Notes: generated by a model from the letters alone, not told the origin. DNA of 64,000 nt from Paenibacillus hexagrammi (GCF_021513275.1 NZ_CP090978.1:6009001-6073000); one strand, 5' to 3'. Shown: positions 46,264-58,813, counted from the first letter of the stretch. Translations and numbers: made by a program.

Positions 46264-46708
46264 CCTTTTTAGCTCCCCCTTTTGGCATGGCCGAGTTATT
46301 CTCTTGACGAATGTTTTGGTTATTATCATTGAGCCATTGCAAGTTCTTGAACAAATCGTCACGGCTGTAGGTGCTTAGCTCAAAGTTGTTGGTCATGACA
46401 ATCGCTTCGGTCGGGCATACCTCTGTGCAGAGATCGCACAAGATACAAATTTCGAAATTGATATCGTATGTGTCGATGACCTTCCCTTTTTTCTCAGGGT
46501 CGGGATTCGCCTTACCGGTTAACGTAATGCATTCCGTCGGACAAATCCGTGCGCACTGATTGCAGACAATGCACTTCTCCGGATCAAAATGCTGAATACC
46601 GCGAAAGCGGTCCGGCATCTCAAGCGGTACATCGGGATATGCGTACGTAATTTTCTTTTGAGTCATGCTTTTGAACGTGACGCCTAAACCTTTCATTAAG
46701 CCCTTCAT
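46256..46708 (-). CDS. nuoI: NADH-quinone oxidoreductase subunit I (two 4Fe-4S)
   Basis: 150 residues. Two complete ferredoxin-type clusters, CIVCNQCARICP and CILCDLCTEVCP, which carry electrons toward NuoB. ATG 46708 has AGGAGGG; a second AGGAGG lies just upstream. Normal length for the Gram-positive form. Confidence 0.96.
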   Translation of the reverse strand: MKGLMKGLGVTFKSMTQKKITYAYPDVPLEMPDRFRGIQHFDPEKCIVCNQCARICPTECITLTGKANPDPEKKGKVIDTYDINFEICILCDLCTEVCPTEAIVMTNNFELSTYSRDDLFKNLQWLNDNNQNIRQENNSAMPKGGAKKDV

Positions 46709-46735
46709 GATTAGCCCTCCTAAATCCTCCTGCTA

Positions 46736-46765
46736 GGTGAACCCGTTCACGGGGTCGCCTTTTTT
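46736..46765 (+). terminator. Plus-strand-facing hairpin between nuoH and nuoI
   Basis: GGTGAACCCG-TTCA-CGGGGTCGCC followed by six T's on the plus strand, i.e. oriented against the operon. Read along the operon the hairpin has no T-tract. The rest of the 124-bp nuoH-nuoI spacer shows no gene. Confidence 0.55.
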
Positions 46766-46832
46766 CCTGTAATCCCAGTGGAAGTTCAAGCTTCTATGGT
46801 GCCCTGCTTAGCGTTACTTCCATCTGATGAGA

Positions 46833-47839
46833 CTACGAAACAATTGCCATATAGATGGCCGTAACGAAAATGTTCACCAAAGCAAGCGGAAGCAGCACTT
46901 TCCAACCAAAGCCCATTAATTGATCGATGCGAACCCTCGGGAGCGTAGCACGGATCCAGAAGAGGAAAAAGACAATCAGCGAGAACTTCAGCAGGAACCA
47001 GATGACACCCGGTATGAAATCAAGAAACGGCAGGGGTGATTGCCAGCCTCCCAGAAAGAGAAGCGTGGTCAGCGATGCAATAACGAATACGTACACATAT
47101 TCAGCAAGCATAAAGAAGGCAAAACGGAAACCGCTGTATTCCACGTGATAACCGGCAACGAGCTCGGATTCCGCCTCCGGCAGGTCGAAAGGCGTTCTGT
47201 TCAGCTCGGAAATACCGGCAATCACGAACACGACAAAGCCGATGATTTGCGGCAGGAAGTTCCAATGCCAGATGCCTCCAGCTTGATTATCTACAATCGT
47301 ATGCAAATTCAGCGTGCCTGTCATCATAATGACGCCAATCACGGATACGACAAGCGGCACTTCGTAGCTGATCATTTGCGCAGCGGAGCGCATACCGCCT
47401 AGCAGCGCGTATTTATTGTTGGAAGCCCAGCCTCCGAGAATAATGCCGATGGTCGAAATGCCTGAGAGTGCCACATAGTAGAGCAGTCCGATATTTAAAT
47501 TTGCATTGAACAGTTTATCGGAAAAAGGAATCGTCGCGATGATCGTGAACGATGGGATAAACGTAATAATCGGTGCCAAAATAAAGAGCTCTCTTTCCGC
47601 TTTACGCGGAATCGTATCTTCTTTAATGAGCAGTTTGGTCACGTCTGCAACGCTCTGTAGAAGTCAAGCGGACCGGTACGATTCGGACCGATACGCAGCT
47701 GCATCCACCCCAGAACCTTGCGTTCAAAATAAATCGCATATGTCACAAAGCCGAGTACGAGCAGCAGCATCACGATGCCCCAGAACAGGAAGATAAAAAA
47801 ATTTGTCCAGGTCAAGCTTTCATTCAGCAGATCCAGCAT
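46833..47839 (-). CDS. nuoH: NADH-quinone oxidoreductase subunit H (one frameshift)
   Basis: Membrane subunit that forms part of the quinone site. The 5' part (MLDLLNE to RIGPNRTGPLDFYRALQT) and the 3' part (from VTKLLIKEDTIPRKAE) lie in different frames. Adding one base at ~47665 (GG read as G) restores PLGLLQSVADVTKLLIKED, the conserved family sequence. Conserved ELNRTPFDLPEAESELVAGYH is in the second part. ATG 47839 directly abuts the nuoD stop codon. As the rest of the complex is present, a sequencing indel is more likely than gene loss. Confidence 0.92.
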
Positions 47840-48940
47840 CTATGCATCTACCTCCCCGACGACAATATCGATACCGCCCAGAATTGTGATGAGGTTTGTC
47901 ATCGTTTCTCCTACGAGAAGCTTTGGCAGAATCTGCAGGTTCACAAAGGACGGCCTGCGGAACTTGAGCCGATAAGGCTCTTGCTTGCCTCGGGATATGA
48001 TATAGCAGCCGATTTCTCCTCGTGGAGACTCGATCGCTGCATAGATCTCACCTTCGGCAGGACGCAGCACTCTTGGCACCTTGCCCATCGTTTCGCCTTC
48101 GGACGGGAACTGTTCCACCGCTTGCTCAAGAATTCTCAGCGACTGCTTGATCTCTTCCAATCTGAGGACATAACGGTCATAGCAATCGCCGCCACTACGC
48201 ACAGGAACATCGAATTCAAAGCGGTTGTACAAGCTGTAGGGCTGCGTTTTACGCAAATCCCAATCGACACCCGTACATCTTAAATTGGCACCGCTCAATC
48301 CGTAGGCGATAGCTGTTTCCGCATCGTATTTACCGATCCCTTTGATCCGGGACAGGAAAATCTCATTGCCGCTGACGAGATCATCATACTCCTTCAGCTT
48401 GCCGCGCATATAGGGTACAAAATCGCGCACTTTCTCGATCCAGCCCTCAGGCGCATCCCATTTAACGCCGCCTACGCGCATGTAGTTGTAAGTAAGCCTT
48501 GCTCCGCAAAGCTCATTGAACAGATTAATAATAATTTCGCGATCCCTGAACGCATACAGGAACGGACTCATGGCACCAATGTCCAGCAAATAGGTTCCCC
48601 ACCACACCATGTGGCTGGCAATCCGCTGCAGTTCCATGACGATCAAACGGAGAAATTCCGCTTTCTCGGGCACTTCAAGCTGCATGAGCTTTTCTACGGC
48701 GTGGACGAGCACGTAATTGTTGGTCATCGCCGACACATAATCCATGCGGTCCGTGTATGGAATGATTTGTGTATAATTCAGGTTCTCGGCTAGCTTCTCG
48801 GTTCCCCGATGCAGGTAGCCCATGACGGGAATGGCTTCTCGAATGACCTCCCCATCCAGCTTGACGATCACACGGAAAACCCCGTGCGTACTTGGATGCT
48901 GAGGACCGACGTTTAACAGCAGCTCTTCTGTCCGTAACAA
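47840..48940 (-). CDS. nuoD: NADH-quinone oxidoreductase subunit D
   Basis: 366 residues, the 49-kDa homologue lining the quinone cavity with NuoB. It starts at TTG 48940 (GGAGGTG upstream), giving MLRTEELLLNVGPQHPSTHGVFR, the conserved quinone-site loop, then IPYTDRMDYVSAMTNN and C-terminal GGIDIVVGEVD. It sits 3 bp after the nuoC stop codon. Confidence 0.96.
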   Translation of the reverse strand: MLRTEELLLNVGPQHPSTHGVFRVIVKLDGEVIREAIPVMGYLHRGTEKLAENLNYTQIIPYTDRMDYVSAMTNNYVLVHAVEKLMQLEVPEKAEFLRLIVMELQRIASHMVWWGTYLLDIGAMSPFLYAFRDREIIINLFNELCGARLTYNYMRVGGVKWDAPEGWIEKVRDFVPYMRGKLKEYDDLVSGNEIFLSRIKGIGKYDAETAIAYGLSGANLRCTGVDWDLRKTQPYSLYNRFEFDVPVRSGGDCYDRYVLRLEEIKQSLRILEQAVEQFPSEGETMGKVPRVLRPAEGEIYAAIESPRGEIGCYIISRGKQEPYRLKFRRPSFVNLQILPKLLVGETMTNLITILGGIDIVVGEVDA

Positions 48941-48943
48941 ATG

Positions 48944-50081
48944 CTACACCTCCGGGTCGAGCGGTTCGTAATCTTTGCGGAGCGGATATCCGACCCAATC
49001 GTCGGGCATCATGATGCGTCGTAAGTCGGGATGTCCCGGAAAATCAATACCGAGCAGGTCGTAAACCTCCCGTTCATTCCAATTGGCTGTCGGCCATACC
49101 GGCGTCACCGATGGAATGCTGGGCTGCTCGCGGTCCGTCTTGACTTTCACACAGTACTCGCGGCTGTTTTCCATTGAGAGCACGTGGTACACAACCTCCA
49201 GATGAGTCTCCTGATCGACGCCTGAAAGATTGCGCAAGTAGTCGCATTTCAATTCTTCATGCTCTTTGAGCGTCTTGGCCGCTTCCGGCCAATGCTCGCT
49301 ATGTATCACGACGTAAGGACGATGTCCGTCCCTTTCGTTAATGAAGCTGTCCACGACAGCGCCTTCACCGGCGCTGTCGCCTTAAGAATCGCCACCAGCC
49401 GGTCTAGGATCGGCTGATTCGGCGACGGCTCTTTCGGCGCGGCAGGCTCCGCGTCCGCATCCTTGGCGGCACGCGCCGCCTGGCGGGCCGCTCTGGCTGC
49501 CGCGCGCTCTGCCGCGGCGTCTACTGCCCCCCGCTGGGCGCATCGCCTGCGGGCGCTGTTGCTTCCGCCGATGCAGCTTCGCTCGGCGCATCGCCTGCGG
49601 CTGCGGCGCGCGCCGCCTGGCGGGCCGCTCTGGCTGCCGCGCGCTCTGCCGCGGCGTCTACTGCACCCGCGCTCGGCGCATCGCCTGCGGCTGCGTCGGG
49701 CGGCCCCGGCAAGCTTGTCGGCTCGGCTAAGCCCGCTGATGCAGGCTCCCCCGCCTCAGCTGCCGGCTCACGGGCTGACGCCTCGGCAAGCTCCGCAGCC
49801 GGTGCGTCGCTCGGCTCGCTCGTCGTCTGTGCCGACGGGTCCGCCGCTTGTTTCTCTGCCGCTGCGTCCACCTCAGCCTGCGTCTTCGCGCTCAGCTGTG
49901 TATTGCTTGCTTGCGCCTCCGGCGGCATCTTGCCGATCTCTGCTGCTGCCTCGTCTAGCTCTTTCTTGTCGTCAACGGTTAACTCCGCATTTGATTCCTC
50001 GGCCTTCTGCGTGTCCTCCGCTTGCTTCTCTTGCTCGGCGCCTTGATGTCCTACTAGCTTCTTCTCTTGCTCATCGCTCAC
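48944..50081 (-). CDS. nuoC: NADH-quinone oxidoreductase subunit C with long Ala-rich N-terminal extension (two frameshifts)
   Basis: The C-terminal ~140 residues are the 30-kDa domain ([52 protein letters not shown]). Before it comes a ~235-residue Ala/Glu/Asp/Arg-rich extension with a duplicated [20 protein letters not shown] unit. Two breaks split the gene: a six-C run at 49527-49532 and CC at 49380-49381. Adding one base at each gives one continuous protein of ~379 residues through [23 protein letters not shown] 50081 overlaps the nuoB stop codon (GTGA). Long charged NuoC extensions are known in Paenibacillus. Confidence 0.87.
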
Positions 50082-50596
50082 TGATGGATCACCTTCTTCC
50101 CGGTCTTCGCTTCATAGCGAATCTTCTCCTGGAGCTTATTGATTCCATAGATGAGGGCAGCCGGATTCGGCGGACAACCCGGGATATACACATCGACAGG
50201 GACAACCTGATCGACACCTTTTACAACGGAGTAGGATTTGACATAAGGTCCCCCAGCCGTTGCACATGAACCCATGGCAATGACCCATTTGGGCTCAGGC
50301 ATCTGCTCATAAAGACGGCGCAGCAAAGGAGCCATTTTCTTCGTAACCGTCCCTGCTACAATCATCACATCAGATTGCCTAGGGGATGTACGGAAGATGA
50401 CTCCGAATCGGTCTAAATCGTAGTGCGAACCGCCAGTGCCCATCATTTCGATCGCGCAGCATGCCAGACCGAACGTTAATGGCCAAAGGGAATTACTGCG
50501 AGCCCAAGCTTTCACTTGCTCCAGCGTTGTCATAAATACGTTGCGATTAAGTTCTTCCCGTTCCTCGGGGGATATGGATTCTAGACTGAAGTCCAT
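50078..50596 (-). CDS. nuoB: NADH-quinone oxidoreductase subunit B (4Fe-4S N2)
   Basis: 172 residues. Cys ligands of cluster N2 are visible in [22 protein letters not shown] and [11 protein letters not shown]. Transfers electrons to quinone at the NuoD interface. It starts at ATG 50596, overlapping the nuoA 3' end; the stop codon overlaps the nuoC start. Confidence 0.96.
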   Translation of the reverse strand: MDFSLESISPEEREELNRNVFMTTLEQVKAWARSNSLWPLTFGLACCAIEMMGTGGSHYDLDRFGVIFRTSPRQSDVMIVAGTVTKKMAPLLRRLYEQMPEPKWVIAMGSCATAGGPYVKSYSVVKGVDQVVPVDVYIPGCPPNPAALIYGINKLQEKIRYEAKTGKKVIHQ

Positions 50597-50948
50597 TGCA
50601 GCACCTTCTTTTCCAAGCGTATATTAATCCTATGGCTAGCAAGGCTACAAAAATGCACATTTCCACTAAAGCAAATAATCCAAGCTGCTTATAAGCCACA
50701 GCCCATGGATACAGGAACACGGTCTCTACATCAAAGATGACAAACATTAATGCAAACAGGTAATAACGGATGTTAAACCGGATCTGCCCTTCACCGACAG
50801 GCTCGTTTCCGCTCTCATACGTCGTATACTTTTCCTCGGCAGGTTTATTCGGTCGCAGCAGCTTGCCCAAAGTGAGGGCTGCTATCGGAAGAAATATTGC
50901 CAAACCCAGGAAAATTGCTACAATTACATAATTATTTGTGTACATCAT
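50547..50948 (-). CDS. nuoA: NADH-quinone oxidoreductase subunit A (C-terminus shifted)
   Basis: First gene of the operon. Three membrane helices; conserved [24 protein letters not shown] and [16 protein letters not shown]. As read it is 133 residues, but the last ~20 (after GLIYAWK) are out of frame. One more A in the run at 50609-50612 would give [13 protein letters not shown] and a stop at 50581, the normal family ending, with a 16-bp overlap with nuoB. AGGAGG-like GGAGGCGG precedes the ATG pair at 50948. Confidence 0.92.
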   Translation of the reverse strand: MMYTNNYVIVAIFLGLAIFLPIAALTLGKLLRPNKPAEEKYTTYESGNEPVGEGQIRFNIRYYLFALMFVIFDVETVFLYPWAVAYKQLGLFALVEMCIFVALLAIGLIYAWKRRCCNGLQSRIHIPRGTGRT

Positions 50949-50995
50949 CCGAATGTAACCGCCTCCAATCTTATTTACCTTCGTTGTGACACCTT

Positions 50996-51064
50996 TTAAA
51001 ATTGGTAATAATCACCTTCACAATTATAGCAAAAAGGTATTTTGGCGTCGATGACTATTTCCAA
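50996..51064 (-). CDS. Possible 22-residue leader peptide upstream of nuoA
   Basis: A TTG at 51064 follows an unusually complete ribosome site (GGAGGTGAT, 2-3 bases before the start). The frame reads [22 protein letters not shown] and a stop, with a CxxC pair. A TATAAT (minus strand, 51023-51028) lies inside it, so part of this segment may instead be the nuo promoter, though no good -35 is seen. The spacer 50949-51308 (~360 bp) holds nothing else I can support. Confidence 0.35.
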   Translation of the reverse strand: MEIVIDAKIPFCYNCEGDYYQF

Positions 51065-51308
51065 ACGATCACCTCCGTATAATTTTTCCATAAAAATAGC
51101 CGATTATTCAATATATGCGGAGAGCCCGTTAAAAAGAAAGACTCCCTCTGCAAACGGTCATGCACGATTATGCATGAGTTTAAGCTACGTATAAACCTAC
51201 TTATGAAAATAGGTTGCCGGCGATTACCCGATTTTGAGAACTATTTGTTATTCATTACGATATTCCCTCAGTCAATAGTTTCACCTCGGCGTGTGCCATC
51301 CGGTTATG

Positions 51309-51354
51309 AAAAAAGCCACCCCGGCATGGGATGAACCCAATACCGAGATGACTT
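51309..51354 (-). terminator. Intrinsic terminator of the atp operon
   Basis: A long imperfect hairpin (arms around CTCGGTATTGGG and CCCATGCCGGGG, loop TTCA) followed by TTTTTT on the minus strand, 14 bases after the atpC stop codon. Confidence 0.9.
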
Positions 51355-51368
51355 TCACTGTCTTGCAT

Positions 51369-51776
51369 TTATTTTCTTCCGGATACGTCGATCCGATTCA
51401 GTGCCCGCTGCAGAGAGGTCTCAGCACGCTTAAAGTCAACGTTCGCTTGCTTGTTGTCTTTCAGACGCTGCTCGGCACGCTCTTTAGCAGCCCGTGCACG
51501 TTCTACATCGATTTGCTCCGGCAGCTCGGCGCTTTCCGCCAAAATAACCACCTTGTCCTTGCGCACTTCCATGAACCCGCCATTCACTGCAACCAACTGG
51601 TCTTTTGCTCCTTGTTGTTTCACAGTAACCGACGCAATCTTTAATGGAGTGACAAGCGGAATGTGATTCGGCAGAATTCCAAGCTCCCCTTGAACGCCCT
51701 TCGCTACAATCATGTTCACTTGCTCAGCAAACACTTTGCGCTCAGGAGTTACGATTTCTAACAGGAATGTACTCAC
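51369..51776 (-). CDS. atpC: ATP synthase subunit epsilon
   Basis: 135 residues. Central-stalk subunit coupling rotation and limiting ATP hydrolysis. Beta-sandwich start FLLEIVTPERKVFAEQVNMI, then GELGILPNHIPLVTPLKI, and a C-terminal helical pair RARAAKERAEQRLKD. Start GTG 51776 with GGGGGAG upstream. Last gene of the operon; 49-bp gap after atpD. Confidence 0.96.
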   Translation of the reverse strand: MSTFLLEIVTPERKVFAEQVNMIVAKGVQGELGILPNHIPLVTPLKIASVTVKQQGAKDQLVAVNGGFMEVRKDKVVILAESAELPEQIDVERARAAKERAEQRLKDNKQANVDFKRAETSLQRALNRIDVSGRK

Positions 51777-51825
51777 TTGGACTCCCCCTTCTTCGAGTTT
51801 TGCCTCGAAAGCATATGCTTATGCC

Positions 51826-53336
<1,511 letters not shown>

Positions 53337-53382
53337 TTCTTTCAACATATATCCGATCTCTGTATCACAGAGCTTTCACGTT

Positions 53383-54243
53383 CTATGCGTTGGCGCTTGC
53401 CCCTGCGACGATCTCCGAAATCTCTTGCGTAATCGAAGCTTGACGCGCACGGTTGTAAGCAAGCGTGTACGAGCTGATCATTTTCGTTGCATTCTTCGTC
53501 GCGCTGTTCATGGCTGTCATTCTCGCCCCGAACTCACTCGCTTTACCTTCAAGAACTGCGCTATAGATGAGCGTCTCCGCGTATTTAGGAAGAAGAACTT
53601 CCAATACGCCTTCTGGTGATGGCTCATACTCATAGCTTGCAGCGCTTGCCGTTCCAGCCACATTCTCCATAGGGAGAAGCTGTACCATAGTAGGAATTTG
53701 AGTAATCGCGTTTTTGAATTGGTTATACACCAAGAACAATTGATCGTAAGTGCCATTCTCGAAATTAGCTACGGCAGCAGCCGCAACCTGCTTGATATCC
53801 GAGAACTTGGGGGAATCCGGAACGCCTGTTACTTCTTCAACAATCGGAATTTGACGTTTATTGAAGAAGTTGCTTCCTTTACGGCCAATTACAAAGACTG
53901 CGTATTCGGAAGTCGACTTATGCTTCTCACGAATTTCCGTCATAACCTTACGCAATACGTTAGCGTTATAACCACCAGCCAGACCGCGGTCCGATGTAAT
54001 AACCAGATAAGCGGTTTTCTTCACTTCACGGGATTGAAGCATAGGGTGCTTCACGCCTTTAGTACCCGCAGCAATACTGCCTACCACTTCCTTCAGTTTA
54101 TCGGAGTAAGGGCGGGCTGCTTCCGCTGCCTGTTGGGCTCTTCTCAAATTCGCTGCAGCTACCATCTCCATAGCTCTGGTGATCTGCTTCGTGTTTTGAG
54201 TCGATTTAATCTGGCGTTTAATCTCGCGCATTCCTTTTGCCAT
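53383..54243 (-). CDS. atpG: ATP synthase subunit gamma
   Basis: 286 residues, the rotating central shaft. Conserved N-terminal MREIKRQIKSTQNTKQITRAMEMVA and C-terminal EFGARMTAMNSATKNATKMIS with LAYNRARQASITQEI. ATG 54243. Upstream, the 131-bp spacer to atpA carries two hairpins (ATACCTGA/TCAGGTAT at 54333-54367; AGGCTTT/AAAGCCT at 54264-54278). Confidence 0.97.
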   Translation of the reverse strand: MAKGMREIKRQIKSTQNTKQITRAMEMVAAANLRRAQQAAEAARPYSDKLKEVVGSIAAGTKGVKHPMLQSREVKKTAYLVITSDRGLAGGYNANVLRKVMTEIREKHKSTSEYAVFVIGRKGSNFFNKRQIPIVEEVTGVPDSPKFSDIKQVAAAAVANFENGTYDQLFLVYNQFKNAITQIPTMVQLLPMENVAGTASAASYEYEPSPEGVLEVLLPKYAETLIYSAVLEGKASEFGARMTAMNSATKNATKMISSYTLAYNRARQASITQEISEIVAGASANA

Positions 54244-54374
54244 ACCTGCTCACCTCTCTTTTGAGGCTTTGAAAGCCTTGATTCGAAAGACCTGACCTCA
54301 CGCGAACCGCTTGATCCCAGGCTTAACATGGCATACCTGATCTTCTCGCAAGGAAAAGCTCAGGTATACATGAA

Positions 54375-55895
<1,521 letters not shown>

Positions 55896-55937
55896 TCACC
55901 CCTATTCTTACAGTGCTTATACTTGCAATCGAACGAA

Positions 55938-56471
55938 TTATGCTAATGATTTAGCCAAACGGTCTAACTTGCCGGCAATGCTGCCGTCATATAAACGGTC
56001 GCCGATTCTCACTTGAATGCCGCCGAGCAGCTTAGGCTCGATTACATTGGTGACACGAATCGTTTTTCCGGTAATCTTGCTAAATTGGGCTGCAATTTCA
56101 GCTTGTTGAGCATCTGTCAGGCTAGCTGTGGAATATACCGTCGCACTCGCTTGTCCGAGCGCTTCATTGGCAATCTTGACATAGTCGCTGACTAGCGCCG
56201 ACAAAATCGAAATTCTGCCTTTATCGATCAAGACCTGCAGCGTGTTCATGACCATCTCGGAAACTTTACCGCTGAGTGACTGCTTGAGCAGGTCTGTCTT
56301 GACGGAAGCTCCGATGTTCGGATGGCTTAAGAACTTCTGCAAATCTGCATTGTCCTTAATGGCACTACCTACAGATGTTAACTCTTCTTCGACTTGGGAG
56401 ACTGCATTCTTCTCCTGAGCGACTTCAAAAAGAGCCTTGGCATAACGCTTCGCTACGACGATGTCACTCAT
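55938..56471 (-). CDS. atpH: ATP synthase subunit delta
   Basis: 177 residues. Peripheral-stalk subunit joining F1 to subunit b. Typical start VAKRYAKALFEVAQEKNAV and C-terminal VIEPKLLGGIQVRIGDRLYDGSI. Overlaps atpF by 4 bp (ATGA), indicating coupled translation. Confidence 0.97.
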   Translation of the reverse strand: MSDIVVAKRYAKALFEVAQEKNAVSQVEEELTSVGSAIKDNADLQKFLSHPNIGASVKTDLLKQSLSGKVSEMVMNTLQVLIDKGRISILSALVSDYVKIANEALGQASATVYSTASLTDAQQAEIAAQFSKITGKTIRVTNVIEPKLLGGIQVRIGDRLYDGSIAGKLDRLAKSLA

Positions 56472-56953
56472 ACGTTGCCTCCTACCTCTTTGAGGTATTG
56501 CTCAACCAATTCTTCCTGTGACTTTTCGTCGATTTGCTTTTCAATAATTTTGGATGCGATCATAACGGACATCGCGCCCACTTGGCTGCGCAGAGCAGCA
56601 ACTGCTTTATTTTTCTCCGTTTCGATATCCTTCAGCGCTTCGTCTTTCAGACGGCCTGCTTCTGCTTGCGCAGCATGGATAATCTCATCCGCTTGTTTGG
56701 AGCCTGTTTGTTTCGCTTGCTCGATAATGTCGTAAGCTTCCTTACGTGTTTGTTGAAGAGCTTGCTTCTGCTCCTCTAACAACTGATCAGCTTGCTTACG
56801 GCTGTTTTCTGCCGTTTGGATTTGATCTTTCACCAACTGTCTGCGTTTTTCCATCATCCCAAACAGAGGACCGAACGCAAACTTAGAGAGCAGGAGATAC
56901 AAAATCAAGAACGCGATGATTTGTATAAAAAATGTGGACCATTCAATATGCAA
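56468..56953 (-). CDS. atpF: ATP synthase subunit b
   Basis: 161 residues: one N-terminal membrane helix (FFIQIIAFLILYLLLSKFAF) followed by a long charged coiled coil (RRQLVKDQIQTAENSRKQAD onward). Forms the peripheral stalk dimer. Normal family length. Confidence 0.97.
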   Translation of the reverse strand: MHIEWSTFFIQIIAFLILYLLLSKFAFGPLFGMMEKRRQLVKDQIQTAENSRKQADQLLEEQKQALQQTRKEAYDIIEQAKQTGSKQADEIIHAAQAEAGRLKDEALKDIETEKNKAVAALRSQVGAMSVMIASKIIEKQIDEKSQEELVEQYLKEVGGNV

Positions 56954-57031
56954 GTAACGTCACTCCCTTCTGATAACGTAGGCAAAACGAAGGCGTGGAG
57001 GCTGCTTCGCCATCCCCGCCAAACGTATTTC

Positions 57032-57271
<240 letters not shown>

Positions 57272-57331
57272 TTAAATTGAATTAGTTAGTTTATTAGATG
57301 ACTCGAGACATCCCGAGGTAAATCTTGTTGC

Positions 57332-58038
57332 TTAATGTTCTTCTTCGTGGACCAATGTCTGCGAGATATATACCATCGTCAGCATTGTGAAAACGAACGC
57401 CTGAATAGCCCCTACGAACACACTAAAGCCCTGCCATACAAATAGAGGCGCAATTCCCCACCAACTAGCCCCGATGATGACAGATATCATAATTTCACCT
57501 GCGTAAATATTACCGTAAAGACGGAAAGCGAGCGTCAGCGGCTTGGATACGACCTCAATTAAATGAAGGATCAGCATAGCCCCTTTGTACTCAAAATAAT
57601 GCGCAAAGTAATGCTTCGTGTTGCGGGTAATCCCCAAATAGTGACTGAGGAAGATAACGATAACGGTTAATGCTCCAGTTACGGCGATATCCGCTGTCGG
57701 CGATTTCCACCATGACACATGATCCTCGGTTACAATTGAGAACGGAAGTCCCAACATGTTACCTATGAAGATGTACATAATCAGCGTAAGACCGAGTGCG
57801 ATAAACGGCTTGCCGTGCTTGGAACCGATTGTACTTCCGATAATTCCTTCGACAAACTCGATCGCCCATTCCATGAAGTTTTGCAGCTTGGACGGATTGT
57901 CTACCGAAGCTCTGCTCGCTCCGCAATAGCAAGAATCAAGACAAGAATCGTCGTAATGACAATCATCAATAACGCTGCCGCATCAAAATGAATGCCCATC
58001 CATTCAAACTCTGGTGCATGATGTTCCATGTTTTCCAT
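57332..58038 (-). CDS. atpB: ATP synthase subunit a (one frameshift)
   Basis: Fo stator subunit forming the proton half-channels. Starting at ATG 58038 (AGGGG 7 bases upstream) the frame reads MENMEHHAPEFEWMGIHFDA and a membrane helix, then hits a stop; from ~57921 the remaining protein (NPSKLQNFMEWAIEFVEG onward, with the channel Arg in LAFRLYGNIYAGEI) is in another frame. Adding one base at the CC of 57921-57922 restores ILAIAGASRASVDNPSK. Total ~235 residues, the usual length. Probably a sequencing indel, since all other subunits are intact. Confidence 0.93.
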
Positions 58039-58062
58039 TTTCACCCCTTTCAACAGTTGGTC

Positions 58063-58443
58063 TTACTTCCTTGACTTTTTAATAGAAAGAATACCCAATA
58101 CAATTGTTACCAATTGTACGAAAAAGTATCCGGCAACCGTTGTCGTCAAAGCGACATGCTGCGGATATCGAATGGCGATAATCCCTGCCAACGCCGCAAT
58201 GGCTGCCCTTGTCAAAAAGCCAATGTTTACTTTGCGTCCCTTCTGTTCCACAACAGCTGCGGACATCTTAAAGATTTTCCAGGCTAAATAGCGGGCATTG
58301 ATCATACTGACAATTGAGCCGAGCATGATACCGGCCACATACACCCTGTAATCTACAAGCAGTGCCCAAGCCGCCAGACAAAAGGAGAGAAAGAAGAGAA
58401 ATACATTTTGAACCGTTTTCAGATGGGCTGAAAAATCATCCAT
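58063..58443 (-). CDS. atpI: ATP synthase subunit I (AtpI-like)
   Basis: 126 residues, four membrane segments. Position ahead of atpB and the hydrophobic pattern fit AtpI, which helps c-ring assembly in some bacteria. Start ATG 58443 (GGAGGGC 4 bases upstream) overlaps the preceding stop codon (TAATG). The open frame further upstream to 58635 overlaps the preceding gene and is not used. Confidence 0.85.
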   Translation of the reverse strand: MDDFSAHLKTVQNVFLFFLSFCLAAWALLVDYRVYVAGIMLGSIVSMINARYLAWKIFKMSAAVVEQKGRKVNIGFLTRAAIAALAGIIAIRYPQHVALTTTVAGYFFVQLVTIVLGILSIKKSRK

Positions 58444-58664
58444 TATAGCCCTCCGTACTGCTTTATCATGAGGTAAATGCTTCCGACAGCAGCCCCTAGC
58501 CCTAACAGAAATCCGCCCAGCAGCCAAAACTGCCCGCCTAACGTATGGCTCAGCCATTCGCCGAACCAGTAGCCGGCCAACAAACATACGACAAGATCGA
58601 TACCGATTGCACTGGTCAAGGCAGCCGCCCGCCATGGATTATCCTTGGGATCTGGCTTATTCAT
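58443..58664 (-). CDS. atpZ: AtpZ/AtpI-family small membrane protein
   Basis: 73 residues with two membrane helices (SAIGIDLVVCLLAGYWFGEW and FWLLGGFLLGLGAAVGSIYL). Matches the small F0F1 assembly proteins (AtpZ/AtpQ type) that head atp operons and are linked to Mg or Ca transport. ATG 58664 with AGGAGG. First gene of the operon. Confidence 0.83.
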   Translation of the reverse strand: MNKPDPKDNPWRAAALTSAIGIDLVVCLLAGYWFGEWLSHTLGGQFWLLGGFLLGLGAAVGSIYLMIKQYGGL

Positions 58665-58724
58665 CGCATTCCTCCTGAGAGCCTCCCTCTAGGGAAACTC
58701 GTAGCCTAGGCTGAATCCTCATTT

Positions 58725-58754
58725 ATTGTAACGAAGCGATGCAAGGTTTGTCAA
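58725..58754 (-). promoter_or_regulatory. Sigma-A promoter of the atp operon
   Basis: Minus-strand TTGACA (58749-58754), 18-bp spacer, TACAAT (58725-58730), ~60 bp upstream of atpZ. The -35 is a perfect consensus. Confidence 0.75.
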
Positions 58755-58789
58755 TTGAGGAAACTCCTAATGTTCGCATTGCGCAAACG

Positions 58790-58813
58790 CCTTAGAGCCT
58801 TGCGGCTCTAGGG
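58790..58813 (-). terminator. Strong hairpin downstream of wecB
   Basis: CCTAGAGCC-GCAA-GGCTCTAAGG on the minus strand, ~60 bases after the wecB stop codon and before the atp promoter. Only a short T stretch follows (GTTTG), so termination is likely but not certain. Confidence 0.5.

Noticed and set aside
47639..49591. Separate small genes at 47639-47839, 49382-49591 and 49521-50081
   Set aside because: They are pieces of nuoH and nuoC split by single-base frame breaks; restoring one base each joins them to the neighbouring frame with family-typical sequence.
49463..50269. A 268-codon plus-strand frame over nuoC
   Set aside because: Antisense of the Ala-rich NuoC extension; Leu/Arg/Pro-rich and without a recognisable fold.
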